Of a DNA stretch of 34,102 nt, positions 19,637-29,998 are shown in pieces. Numbering within the stretch: the stretch's first letter is position 1; each line of letters begins with the position of its first letter. The stretch covers positions 1-34,102 of the forward strand of contig KV424002.1 in the NCBI GenBank assembly GCA_001632435.1, written 5' to 3'. The position numbers and the translations under genes are program-made. The notes beneath the pieces were generated by a model that searched no databases, was not told the DNA's origin, and saw nothing but the letters and a program-made list of their open reading frames with translations. This DNA comes from Calocera cornea HHB12733. Lineage: Eukaryota > Basidiomycota > Dacrymycetes > Dacrymycetales > Dacrymycetaceae.

Positions 19637-19979
19637 AATAACAACGCCTGTACCGGCTCTAAAATCCGACCTGCTCAGAGGAGGACGCTAAGAATCTGAA
19701 TATGTGAGAGATTGCCAATTGAGTCATGTTACCTTCGGAGCCGACCTTCCTCTCAGTACTTGCTCCGTGTTGATGTACTTGTCAATGTTAACAAGCGCCT
19801 ATCTATGTCTACCGGTCTCTATGACTCTCTACAGCAATCTATGGGAGTCTATGACTCTGGTGGATGCGTTGTCCAGCGTCTCAAGAGCCCCGCGTGATGC
19901 TCCGATACAGGGTCTCAGTGTCAGGGCCCTTGCAAGTGCGTTCACGCATTCACGCGTCTTCATCACTTGCCATTTCACC
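19637..19979. other. Spacer between DUF6532-like genes A and B
   Basis: This 343-bp stretch holds the terminator of gene A and the promoter of gene B. An imperfect direct repeat of TCTATGACTCT is visible near 19816 and 19850. No coding exon with consistent phase was found, although a plus-strand frame opens at 19704. Confidence 0.45.
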
Positions 19980-22900
19980 ATGACACTTCCGGGTCGTCGA
20001 CGTGCTCCTGTGGCATACGCCGTATGCACATATTTCTTTATCAATCCCTTTTTTTCACCCGTGACCAGGGCGCAAAGGTATCCGAAGGATCGTCTGAGAG
20101 CAGCGAGGACGGAGACCATCAGGAAACGCCCGAGAAGACTGGAACTACAACTTCTGCGACGAGTGAGCTGCATGCGCTTTGATTAGCTCTCAATCCCTGA
20201 TGATCTCGAGGGTAGCTCGCAAAAGACGACTGCATACAAAGAGAGGTACGCGTTCAGGCAGTGTCTACCTCAGCAGTGTGGCTCAGTCAACTCAAGGAGC
20301 TAAAGACTTTGAGCCGCCTTACCAGCAAGGACCTGGAAGGCAGAAGACAGGTACGTGTATGCGCCCTTCCACCCGAGTCCGGCTGCTTACCAAAGTTAAG
20401 GTTTACCCGGCAATGCGCTGCTACAGCAGGGAGAGCCGGAAACGGAGCTAATGGGCACGTATATGCGCATTCCCTCCGTAACAGGCTCTAACTGAGTCCA
20501 TAGACGATGCAGCTCTTGAGGCCTTGCTTGGGCTGTCACCGAGCCAGCTTGAACAGCGAGGCTTTGTTGAAGAAGCCGACGGCCCGCAGTTCATTCCCCT
20601 CACGGAGCTGCAAAAGAAACGGATCATGGCATGGCAGCAAGAAACGGCGGTACAACTTGGGGCTCGACTAGCCGTATGTTCCGGTTCCCTCAATCTGTCG
20701 TTGTAACCAGGTGACGTGTGCTACTCAGGTGGAACAAGCTGCACGGCTGGACACCAGCGCGACGGATCCATTGCCGTTGATCGACTATAGAGATGAGGAG
20801 GAGGAGATTGCTTGGCCAGAACTTAAGATCGTGGCTGACGACCGAGGTAATCCAACAGCATCTGAGGATCATCTAGCAGCCATCAGTTCCCGAGGCTCCA
20901 ATTCCCAGTACAGAGGAAGTCTGGTGGAACAATACAGTCGGCCGATCTCTCTTGAGCGCATTCTGCGCCAGTACCAAGCACAAGATCGTCGGGTGCGTGG
21001 TGCAAGTCGGACGACTAGTCAAAGCTCTCTGGATAAGGAGAAGAACGCCACCCAACACATCGATACGGAATTGCCAACCAAATCTCTGATCCGTGCGTCT
21101 CTCTGTGATAAAGTGGGCACTGATATTGACAATGCTTTCAGCTGTCCCCCCACGCACTAAATTGGAGAAGGTAGATCAGCTTCCGAGAGTTCGATCCAGT
21201 GCTGATCTCATGTCGCCCAGTTCTACTTTAGCCTCGATATGAAGGATGTCCAGATAGATGCTATACCTCGTAGGAAGGAGGGCGAGGTATTGCGGGTTCT
21301 GTGACTGAGTGTTGATCTTCATTGAATATTGGAGCAGGTTCGAAAGAAGCGCAAGCGTAAGGCTACGTCCTCGCGAGCCGCAATTCCCGTGAGTCGATCA
21401 CTCCTATCTTCGGGGTTGTAGTGATATAAATCTATAGAAGACTAACAAGCGGCGCAAGAGCAAGGTGGGTTCCCTGCATTCAGACAAAGCAGCGGCTTGC
21501 TGATGCTGAGCCTGTCTACACTACTCTACATAGGACACACAACTGCCACTAAACAGACAGGTCCTGTCGACCCCGAGATCCATTGAGCCTGCCGTTACAG
21601 CACGCAACAAGACGAGTTCTGGCAAAAGTCTCGATACTATCGATCGCTCGCTGCAGATTATGCCGCAGAAAAAGCCTTTGTACCAGCTACAGGCATACAC
21701 GCGGCCCCTACGCCTCACGCTACAGAAGTCCAAAGGCATACTGCACGTGCTCGTCGGTTTCCTCCATGCATACCCCAATCGCGCGCTACTAGGGAATTTT
21801 GTGATCAAGGCGGCCGTCGCTGCGAATGCAGAGGTGCGCAAGCAAGTCAGCGAATCCACTGTGCATACAAAGGGCGAAGCAAATGCTCCGATCGATTCCA
21901 ACGACCGCAGTGACGCGGAGCTCGACTCGAACTTTGGCACTCAAGAAGGCAACAACAAAGATCAGAAAGAAAAGGAGGAGCGGGAAGCGGACAACGGGGA
22001 AGAAGACGAGGAAGACGACCAGGACTACGATCACGAAGGACAAGAGCAAGAAGTAGACGACCAGGAAGGTAGCCAGAATGATAAATGGGAAGGATCAAGC
22101 ATCTCAGATGAGCCTGCAGCAGAAGTCGACTTCAAGCGGTACCCGCACGCATTCTGGGTTGTAAGTGGTTGCATGTCACATGGGTTCATCTTAAGCATCC
22201 TGACCGCTTCTGTTCTTGATATAGATAAAGGACACAGCATGGTGGATCCGATCCGTGATGAAGACCAAGGCGCGACTGCTCGTGCAAATGCACTGGGCCG
22301 AAGCTCTTTCCGGACCTCCACGGTTGGTAAAGGAACGCGTCAAGCGCCTGTTAGCGCGGGGGAACTTCTGCCAACAGATTTTTGATCCAATGGAAGTGAG
22401 TGACCTGCAGCATTTCACGGTCGCGTGCCCTCATATCGTGTTTGTGCAGCCAGAGAGCAAGCCTAAGAACGCCTTCCGAAACCCCATCCTCTCCTGGCTA
22501 ATAGCGTTGGTATATTGCGCTCCGACAGGTGGCTCGAGCGAAGCATTCAAGTACAGGAAGATGTTCTCCGAGGCTACCCCCTTTATTATTGCTTTTGCGG
22601 CTACAACGGTACCGGTTCTTTATCTTCTTATTTTGTGGTGGCTGAAGTGTGCATCACCACAGATTCATCATATATTGGAGTCTTATACCTCCGGCGCACA
22701 GAAAAACCTACGCATCAACACTAGGGTGGAGAGAGATAATTATTTCCTGTATCTCGGGCGTCTCGCAAGCTATGAGAAAGCCAAGCCGACGCGGTACGAA
22801 AAGCTACTGGTGGAATTTGGTGCTGCTTATCAGTAAGTGCAAACGTACTCCGTCCGATACGTTCTGTAGTTAACTGATCTCTCGTCAGAAACCCCAAAAC

Positions 22901-22997
22901 CCTTTCTGACGCTCGGAATGTATGCATTGGCCGTCATAATGCTGTGGACAGCACCCCTGATGATGATGAGATGCCTTTCAACTCGGACGAGGAATGA
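19980..22997 (+). CDS. DUF6532-like basidiomycete protein B
   Basis: Fourteen exons join in phase into 737 residues: 19980-20021, 20069-20162, 20216-20350, 20504-20673, 20729-21092, 21142-21170, 21221-21286, 21338-21388, 21438-21464, 21534-22160, 22225-22395, 22450-22608, 22663-22832 and 22889-22997. The N-terminal half is disordered and rich in charge. It includes a basic NLS-like segment (RKKRKRKATSSRA, TNKRRKSK) built from two small exons, and an acidic stretch (GEEDEEDDQDYDHEGQE). The C-terminal DUF6532-like domain runs from about 21660: YQLQAYTRPLRLTLQKSKG, then KDTAWWIRSVMKTKARLLV, NAFRNPILSWL, ATPFIIAFAATTIHHILES and YFLYLGRLASYEKAKPTRY. The final exon is acidic (DSTPDDDEMPFNSDEE). The gene is codirectional with A, 343 bp downstream. 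A nuclear role is inferred from the NLS-like segments only, and no catalytic motif is seen. The 152-nt intron after 20350 could hide a small exon. Confidence 0.72.
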
Positions 22998-23455
22998 GTT
23001 TCAGACTGCTCGGCTTATCTGCGGGAGACAACAAGATTGCACTTATACGTACTGAACAAACCTGTATTTTTGACAGTATTAATTCACCCGACAAGTCAGA
23101 GATGCGCGGACGTCATCATGCACAATCGACTCTTCAACACGGGAAGCTGTTCCAGGCACCAGCAAAATAATGAAAACGCTGAATGGAGATGCCACATACA
23201 TATGCCACATGAAGCGGGGACGAAGGCTAGCTTGTCGTCGTGATGCGCGGTGTGTTGCTACATACGGTACCGTAAGCTAGTTGGGCTTCTGGAACGAGAA
23301 TGTACGAGGAACGCCGAGAGCGGCGCTAAGTAGCGACAGAGACAAGACACCTATAACTTGCGTGCAGCGTAGCTCATAGCATTCATTAGAGAAGAATCAA
23401 CCAGCGGCGGAGGGTTTACGGTGGAAAAGAGCGTTAGCAGAAACACGCCGTGGAG
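22998..23455. other. Convergent intergenic interval
   Basis: Gene B (plus) and the deaminase-like gene (minus) end on either side of this interval, so it should contain both 3' UTRs and polyadenylation sites. I see no gene or repeat. Confidence 0.5.
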
Positions 23456-25905
23456 CTAGGAAGAAGTGGAAGAAGGAGCAAAGAATGGTTGAGAAGGATG
23501 ATCGGACTCAGTGCCGTCATCTTGACTGGCCGCTAATGCGAATACCCTTGGAAGATACCGGGAAGGCTCCGGAGGTGTACGACCTTGGACTGACCGATTT
23601 GGACTGGATTGGTGGGTCTGGGTAGCGCCTTCATTTTTCAATAGCGATTCCCGAATCAGTCTGGCGAATAGTCGCTCGGAAGACTCGCTGAGCCCAAACA
23701 GCTGCGTCTTAAAGCAGATGCCGTGAGTTCCATCAGTGTTGATAGCTCGACCATCGCCGTATAACGCCGAGAACGAACAATGACAACAGGCCTTTTTGGG
23801 ACATACCGCCATAGGTGCTGCAGTCTAGAAGCAAGGATCAGAAGATGGGGCAAAAGCGGATAACATTGCTAACCATGAAGGTGTTCCAAAGACCTGGTAC
23901 CTTCTTGACTTCCTGAAAGAGGACGCATCGATTGTCGTGATGCAGACAGGTCGCACCGGGACAGACTGGTGTGCCGTTCTTGGCGTTGCGTATCACAGCC
24001 ATGAGGATTCCTTCGCAGTGGAAGTTACAGAACAAGCCGGTTGTGCTGGCGTACTTCAGGAAACTCTTGATCCTTGGACCTTGGACTTGGCGTGAGCTGA
24101 AATCTCGAGACGCCAGCCAAGTTCGAAGAGATTCGAGCTCTGAATGAGTCAAGATGACACCGGGGATGTTCGAGCCGGAGATTGAAAAGAACTTTGGACG
24201 CCAGGGAGCGGACTCGCTTTGAGGGGGAGGGTTGAAAATGGCAAGTAGCTGGTGTGTTGCCAGGAAGAAACCACACAAGTTGATCAACGTGGCTTTGACA
24301 AGACTGCCAACCTCGCTGTTGAGAGTATCATCATTCTCTGCGTCCTGGTACGCAGATTGGGCATCCTCTACAGCGGACGTATCCTCATCATCATCGGTAC
24401 TGGACGCTTGGGCAGCAGCTGCGGAATCGGAAGGCGAAGAGAGCGGAAGGGAAGGATTCAGGGGGTGGGACGAGCTGTTTGGGTTTGGTCGAAACGCAGG
24501 GTTGATTTGTTCATCTGGATTGTGCCGGTTATGATACAGCACTAAAGCAGTTACACTGGACATACCCAAGTAGAGAACAAGTCCGAATCGTCTGTCTCCA
24601 AGAAGCCGGTGCAGCACACCGGCAAGACCAATACTTCCAGACACGTCATTCACATTCCCGTAGAAGAAGCTTGACAGGACTTCCAAGCAAACACTGAGCT
24701 CCTGCATGATGTCTTCGAATGGGCGATCGGGTAGGGTAGTAGTAGGCGGCTTTCCCTTGCTTTTGACGGCAAATGGTCGAGGCACGCCATCGTAATCGTC
24801 AATCTGGTCGGCCGCCAGCGAAATGGCAGACAACAAATGGGCAAGGAAGCACGCCCAAACCGGGGCATTCTGTGGATGAAACAGGCCCTGATGTAGCACC
24901 GCGTTCCCGGCCTGGTAAGGTCGGGCATTGTTGAGGATCGAACCCCACGGGACCATCGAGTTGAAAACCTTGGCATTTTTCTCCGCAAGTGCTTGGATGG
25001 CTTGAGAGACTGACACCCCGAGTTCAACTGTATACGCAGGTGTGGTGGGAAGTATAGTATCGGTCGGGAAGGTAGCCCACTGATGTAGCGTGCTGGCGAG
25101 CGTCTGCCTGAAAGGTCGGTCGAGTGTCTGCAAACGTTGGCGCTGTTTCCCAGTGCAGTTGCGGACGGAATACAGGAAAACATCGCTGTAGCAGAGAATC
25201 AGTACATGAGGAGGGAAGCAAGGAGAGAGAGACAGAAAGACGTACAAGGGCTCAATGGTGGGGAGCTGAAGAAGGGATATTAGGTTGGATAGATATTGGT
25301 CGAAGCTTGCTTCCCGACAGTACTGTGTGCTAATCGAACACGTGAATACCTACTACTTTAGCTCATGAAATAGACACTCACCCGATGCGAATGCCGGACT
25401 GAAGCTGCAGAGCGGTGGAGGGCCGAGATGGCCTGATTTGGCGAACCTTCCAATCAATGCCGCGGCCGTCCATAGATCCCGGTTTTTGGTGATCCATGCT
25501 CGGGTTACGACAGATTACGACAGTTGTTCCAAGATCAAGCGGTGGAGAGGCGGGCGTAACGCCATGTGCTATCGTGTACTGTCGAAGACTTTGATCGGAT
25601 GCAGCTGGGAACGGGGTAACCGATAAGTCTCTGACTATAGAGGGTGGTGGAGAGGTGGACGAGAATCCACCAATAGTGATCGCAGGTATCTTCCTCTTCT
25701 CAACCTCGGTATTTCCATAGCATAGAAGAAGACCGAGAGCTTTGGATACTCGTAGCGCTTGAGAGTCGGTTGTGCGGTCAGCAAAAGTTGGGTTGCAGAT
25801 CGGCGTCGGGTAAGAACTGAGAATGTCGATGAGACTGCTCAGAATTGATACCGCGCGATGCGCAGGCATCTCTTCGAGAAAATCGCCTGTAGCCATGGTA
25901 CTCAT
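23456..25905 (-). CDS. Candidate zinc-dependent deaminase (deaminase-fold, basidiomycete family)
   Basis: The exons are 25905-25382, about 25265-25242, 25185-23874 and 23824-23456, giving about 742 residues. The C-terminal region has the two zinc half-sites of the cytidine-deaminase fold: FCNFHCEGILMA (H572-x-E574, genome 24020-24012) and PKKACCHCSF (C633-x2-C636, genome 23788-23777). A GTHGICF strand and a C-terminal helix follow. The intron at 23873-23825 separates the halves. Upstream lies a helical domain (KQRQRLQTLDRPFRQTL; AIQALAEKNAKVFNSM) and an acidic/Ser-rich insert. The layout recalls the OTT_1508-like nucleic-acid deaminases expanded in mushrooms, as I remember that family. The substrate is unknown. 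Exon 2 is uncertain: the better donor (GTACGT at 25245) breaks the frame by one base, while a weaker GTCTTT at 25241 keeps it. ATG 25905 was chosen because the open frame further upstream lacks an ATG start. It shares a divergent promoter with the gene at 26336. Confidence 0.62.
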
Positions 25906-26335
25906 AGTAGAGCTGATTGTAACGAAAGGAAAAGGGCAGTAAGATGAGGCAGAGCAGGTAACGGACAAGTCAGATCGAGTCAGGGTGACGCGCTGGCAAT
26001 CCGACTGCAAACCCGGGCGCTTCTTTTCGGGTTGATCCGGACGCACAGCTACGCGGCCGGTCTTGAAGGAGAAGAAGCTCGCTTCAGTGACGCAGACGAC
26101 GACCGATGGCCGAGGATGCACCAGTGGTTCCTGGAATGATCGGATCTGTTCGTTTGAGGAGAGAGGTTGGGAATAACGGTTATGTGGGAGCTCCGAGATC
26201 TGGTCATGGTAATCACGTGAGCACACGTGAGCGCACGCCCGACACGTCGCGTCGCCAGTGTCGCGTGACCAGCTGGCAATCTATGCCGTTCTCGTTCTTC
26301 GAGAGTCGCTCGACTAACGACATTGAGGTGCCACA
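25906..26335. other. Divergent promoter region, deaminase-like gene and LRR-like gene
   Basis: This 430-bp stretch separates two outward-facing start codons. It contains the paired CACGTG boxes listed separately. The minus-strand frame stays open upstream of ATG 25905 but its composition is unlike protein and it has no ATG start, so I treat it as leader. Confidence 0.5.
26213..26231. promoter_or_regulatory. Tandem CACGTG E-boxes
   Basis: Two copies of CACGTGAGC begin at 26214 and 26224, exactly 10 bp apart, so both face the same side of the helix. The first is the full palindrome TCACGTGA. Such sites are bound by bHLH factors (Pho4-, SREBP- or Cbf1-type) in fungi. They lie about 110 bp upstream of ATG 26336 and about 310 bp upstream of ATG 25905. 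Confidence 0.5.
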
Positions 26336-27952
26336 ATGAGCCACGACGCAACTACAGAGACCATGATATCGTCATCGCCGAGCACAGCAATCATCAACGA
26401 CGAGGAGTTAATCGAATGGGAGCTCGAAAGGACTGAGTTTCTGCTGGACGAGGGCGAGTGGATGGGACTATTGGGCGATATGAAGAATGCCTTTGAGGAT
26501 AGAGGCGATGGCGATGATGGAGCGTCGGTATATTGATCAGAAACATCATACGGTAAGAAATTGTCTACTGATCCTGGAAATGCATAGGCTGCAAGACTCG
26601 TTTACCAAAGACTGAGGACATATCGCCATGTCGATCTCGCCTTCAACGCATACCATGGGACTAGTTTGCTCAGCGGCTACAAGCATATGCTCTCGACTAG
26701 TCTGAGCAGCGAGGGAGCTGTCTTCTCCAACGTTGAGCGAATCAAGTTTCACGCGGAAGTACCAGAAGCGATGGACGTGCTTCTCGACATTCTGAGGCGA
26801 TCAAAGCCGATATCGATCACAGTATCAGTGGAGCCACAGACGGGCATTATGGACACAAGATGGAGCAATGGGGCCATTGCATTACTCCAGCGGCTGATGG
26901 GGCTGGCTCCTACCATCGAAGAGTTGCATCTACGGGGACTCAATGAACTGTCACACATCGTCCAAGCTGGACTGCATCTGCTGTTACAGAGGGCCAGGCA
27001 GCTCCACAAGCTGTCTTTGGAGTCCGCTGTGCTTTCAGTGCCGGTCATGCTAGGGGTTGCGAGTCTGCAGGCGCTCACAGATCTCCGCATCACATGGGGT
27101 GACGAATGGAAGGCGCTGCCAAAACTATTGCATTCGGCAAGTCTTTCAGGTCTACCGTATCCAATGCTATCGAAGCTACGAGTCGAAGGTCATTTGCCGA
27201 TGGTACTGTCAACATTGGCCGCTATCAAGCAGAACATCAAAGAGCTTCACATTCGCTGTGCATATACGATCCAAGACACCTATGCTAGAAGACAATTGGC
27301 CATAGGCATTGGGGAGGCGTACGGGCACGAGACACCTGCCGGAAGACTCAAAGAAAATGACAATGAAGGTCTGGAGCTACTGCATATTGTTATTGGCATG
27401 CCGGTGAAGGTCAACAACATATCAATCTCGTGGTCTAAGGATCTCCAATACCTCAACTGGTGTTGGCGCCTGAAGAGCCTGTCCATTGAGCTGGAGGATT
27501 GTCACTTCGAGGATCTCAACATTCGCAGCATAACTGTATGGCTGGTCGATATACCGGACCTCAAGAGGCTTAGTGTGCTGTGGGACGGTGGATCATCTGG
27601 AAACTGGTTGACAGTCGACTGCGTACAGGCGCTAACTGAAGGGTGTCGCAACCTCACTCGCATTGACCTTTCTCGCATCGACTTCACTACCGGTGTGACC
27701 AAAGCAAAGGACTGGAGGCTGGATGTCGGCGTGGAAGTATGGTTGACCGAAGCACGCGTTCGCTCCACGATGGAGACAGGAAGCATACTGCTGCTTACTC
27801 CCCTCGATCGTCTCGTCTTCCACTCCACGAATCGAACGTTGGAAGAACACCTAGCTCTAGCGACACTAGATGCCGAGGCGACAAAGAGCTACTGGAAAGC
27901 TGATGCGGCCAAGAGGGGTCATGAAGCGAATCAAGCGATAGGCCGACTGTAA
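26336..27952 (+). CDS. LRR-like protein of the basidiomycete F-box/LRR type, no visible F-box
   Basis: Two exons (26336-26527 and 26588-27952, 60-nt intron, donor GTATAT) encode 518 residues. Exon 1 is short and acidic (EELIEWELERTEFLLDEGEW) and has no recognisable F-box. Exon 2 opens with AARLVYQRLRTYRHVDLAFN and then carries irregular leucine-rich repeats (APTIEELHLRGLNELSHIV; RQLHKLSLESAVLSVP; CRNLTRIDLSRIDF), the layout of mushroom F-box/LRR proteins. If these act like their relatives they bind substrates for SCF ubiquitin ligases, but without an F-box the link to Skp1 is unproven. ATG 26336 has a good context (CCACAATGAG). The gene faces away from the deaminase-like gene and converges on the F-box gene at 28117, with which it may share ancestry. 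Confidence 0.7.
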
Positions 27953-28116
27953 TGACGGATGGCGGAAATATGGTGTAAAAGCACGGATCAACTTTACGCT
28001 AGCCTTTTGTTAGCTGACATGGCTCACAAACATGTCATATACTGCTGTGATAGTGTATAACTACAGAAGTCACTGAGGGAATGTAGCAGCTAATAGTTTA
28101 CTCGGAGGTGAATGCA

Positions 28117-29696
28117 TTACCAGGACATGACATCCCGTAGCTCATTCAGTCCGCCTTGGACCCGTTCCCAATCCGCCTGTTCAGCATCCGACAGAACCTG
28201 AATAGTGGTGTTTCGACAGTGTTTGAACCACATGAAACTGGCTTGGTTAAAGTCATCATACGCGGCATGCTGAAGAACAATCTGTTCCAGAGTTGAAGTT
28301 GGTGATGATGGTCCGTGAGTACCACCCATGTACATCGTGGAGAGGTGAACTTGCGTTAATGATGGCAAAGACCGAGAGAGATAGGAAACACCGACGATAG
28401 AGACAATGCTGTCGGCGAACTCTCGATACTTGCTTAAATAATTTGGGTGTGAGGGAGCGGAAGACGACCAGAAGCATTGAAACTCGCGAAGTGAGGGCCA
28501 GGATGTAGGAATCCACTGGCAGTCGAGATCGCTGAAGCGAAACGTCCCCTCAACGTTATAGCGGAATATAAGCTCGCGAAGATTAGCCATCGGAGCATCT
28601 GGCCTGAGAGAGCTGAAGTCGAACGATTGTTCCGGGCTGTCATGAGCATCGGTGAGGTAGAAGCAGAGGGATTGCAGTCCAGGAGCAAAACGCGACATGT
28701 TTCGTGCGACGATGGATATATGAGACGTCACATCTGGTTCAGTGATGATGCCAATTGTGAGGTCAAGGAGAGATCCCCAGAGAACCCTACTGTACTGGGC
28801 AGCCATCGAAGCACGGGTGTACAATGAAAGACAGTCGACAGATGCAAATCGACTGGACAGCGGGAGTTCTCCGATATGTTGCACCAGATCAAGCTGGGTT
28901 GAGGTCTCAGCGAGCGAGAAGTGGGTAAACTCTGATAACGCGGCGAGGTTCTTGATGCACTTGCGATTGAGAACCCCGGAATCCACCCGAAGCTCTTGTA
29001 GCCGAGGTAGGTGTGCGATCGTATCTGCGAAGGCCTCGGGGATGTCCTTGGAAGGGCTATCGAGACCACCCAGGTAGAGTATCTTCAGACTAGATCCGAG
29101 GGTAGAGACGAGACGGAGGCCGGATAGCAAGACAGTCACGCCGGAAGTGGTCAGCTCAAGTCCTCGGAAGGAGAGACGCAATTCCACAATGCTGACCGGC
29201 ATCTGTTTGAGGACATAGACCAGATCGTCCGGGGATGCTGGGACAAGTTCGACGACAGTGACGCGGGAGAACTCGGCAGGAAGATGAACACGGAGGGCCA
29301 TCAACCTTAGCGCTTGAGTAGCTGAAGCTAAGTCAGAGCATATACGAAACTCGCGGACAGCCTGAGCGTATTGGTGTGCGCGTCGCTGAGTAGAATGACG
29401 GTTAGAAAGCACCTTCAAGACAGGGAATGGAGGGATCTAACTGCTTTCCCTGACTCTTCTGGAACAAGCGAAGGGAGAGGAGCGAGTAAGTCAGAGGCAG
29501 GGGGTGAAACGACGGAGAGTGCCTGGAGGACTTGATGGTCTGCGATGCGGTACAGTTGCATGATGGCGAACTGATTGAATTGACGTGATGTCCGTGCGGC
29601 GGCAGCGAGTGCCGGACGGTCTTCACGTAGTGATTCCATTATGAGATCCATCAACAGACCATTGTGGAAGACTTTCTGATAGCGAGGCGATGGCAT
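28117..29696 (-). CDS. F-box protein with leucine-rich C-terminal domain
   Basis: Exon 1 (29696-29514) and exon 2 (29436-28117) give about 500 residues. Exon 1 holds an F-box-like segment: VFHNGLLMDLIMESLREDRP, AAAARTSRQFNQFAIMQLYR. Exon 2 continues VLSNRHSTQRRAHQYAQAVR and then leucine-rich units (MPVSIVELRLSFRGLEL; LPRLQELRVDSGVL; WPSLREFQCFWSSS; LPSLTQVHLSTMYMGG) and ends in a Trp-containing tail. It likely serves as an SCF ubiquitin-ligase substrate receptor. The target is unknown. The intron donor is weak (GTCGTT). An alternative at GTCCTC, after ADHQ, also keeps the frame, so that join is uncertain by about nine residues. ATG 29696 is the first ATG in the frame. It is divergent from the gene at 29999 and shares a short promoter carrying ACGCG repeats. 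Confidence 0.78.
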
Positions 29697-29998
29697 AATG
29701 ATACTTGAGTGTAAATAATAGTTAGAAACGGGGAGATGAGTGAAACGGAAGGAAGAAGGCGGCAAGACGCGCGGCAGGACGCGCAGCAGGACGCGTCGAC
29801 AATTCTGTCAGGGTCTGGCAGTGGCACGACCGTCCCTTCTCAGCCTGATGCGCTGAGTGCCTTGAGTCACGGTACGTCTCTTGTTCCTGAACCGCCACTC
29901 TAGATTAGCGGCACTTCGCACTTCAATGTGCTGACTTCTCGATTCTCACACCTGTCATCACTATACTATCCAGATACTCTTGTGGATAGTTCATTCCT
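29697..29998. other. Divergent promoter region between F-box gene and unknown 12-exon gene
   Basis: A 302-bp interval between two start codons pointing outward. It carries the three ACGCG repeats listed separately, 65-100 bp from the F-box ATG and about 200 bp from ATG 29999. No coding signal is seen. Confidence 0.5.
29761..29796. promoter_or_regulatory. Three 12-bp repeats with ACGCG (MCB-like) cores
   Basis: Units GGCAAGACGCGC, GGCAGGACGCGC and AGCAGGACGCGT lie head to tail with no spacer. Each has an ACGCG core, and the last is a perfect ACGCGT, the MluI cell-cycle box bound by MBF in ascomycete yeasts. The clustering and exact 12-bp period suggest a G1/S control element. That function is inferred. 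Confidence 0.5.

Noticed and set aside
19704..19979. Open plus-strand frame continuing upstream of gene B
   Set aside because: Composition is erratic and contains a short direct repeat. ATG 19980 begins the exon chain with good phase and splice signals.
20379..20460. Possible extra exon of gene B within the 152-nt intron
   Set aside because: Candidate acceptors and donors here put the next exon out of frame, whereas skipping it keeps phase 1 to phase 1.
25906..26226. Open extension of the deaminase-like gene upstream of ATG 25905
   Set aside because: It has no ATG start and overlaps the divergent promoter. Its residues look random.
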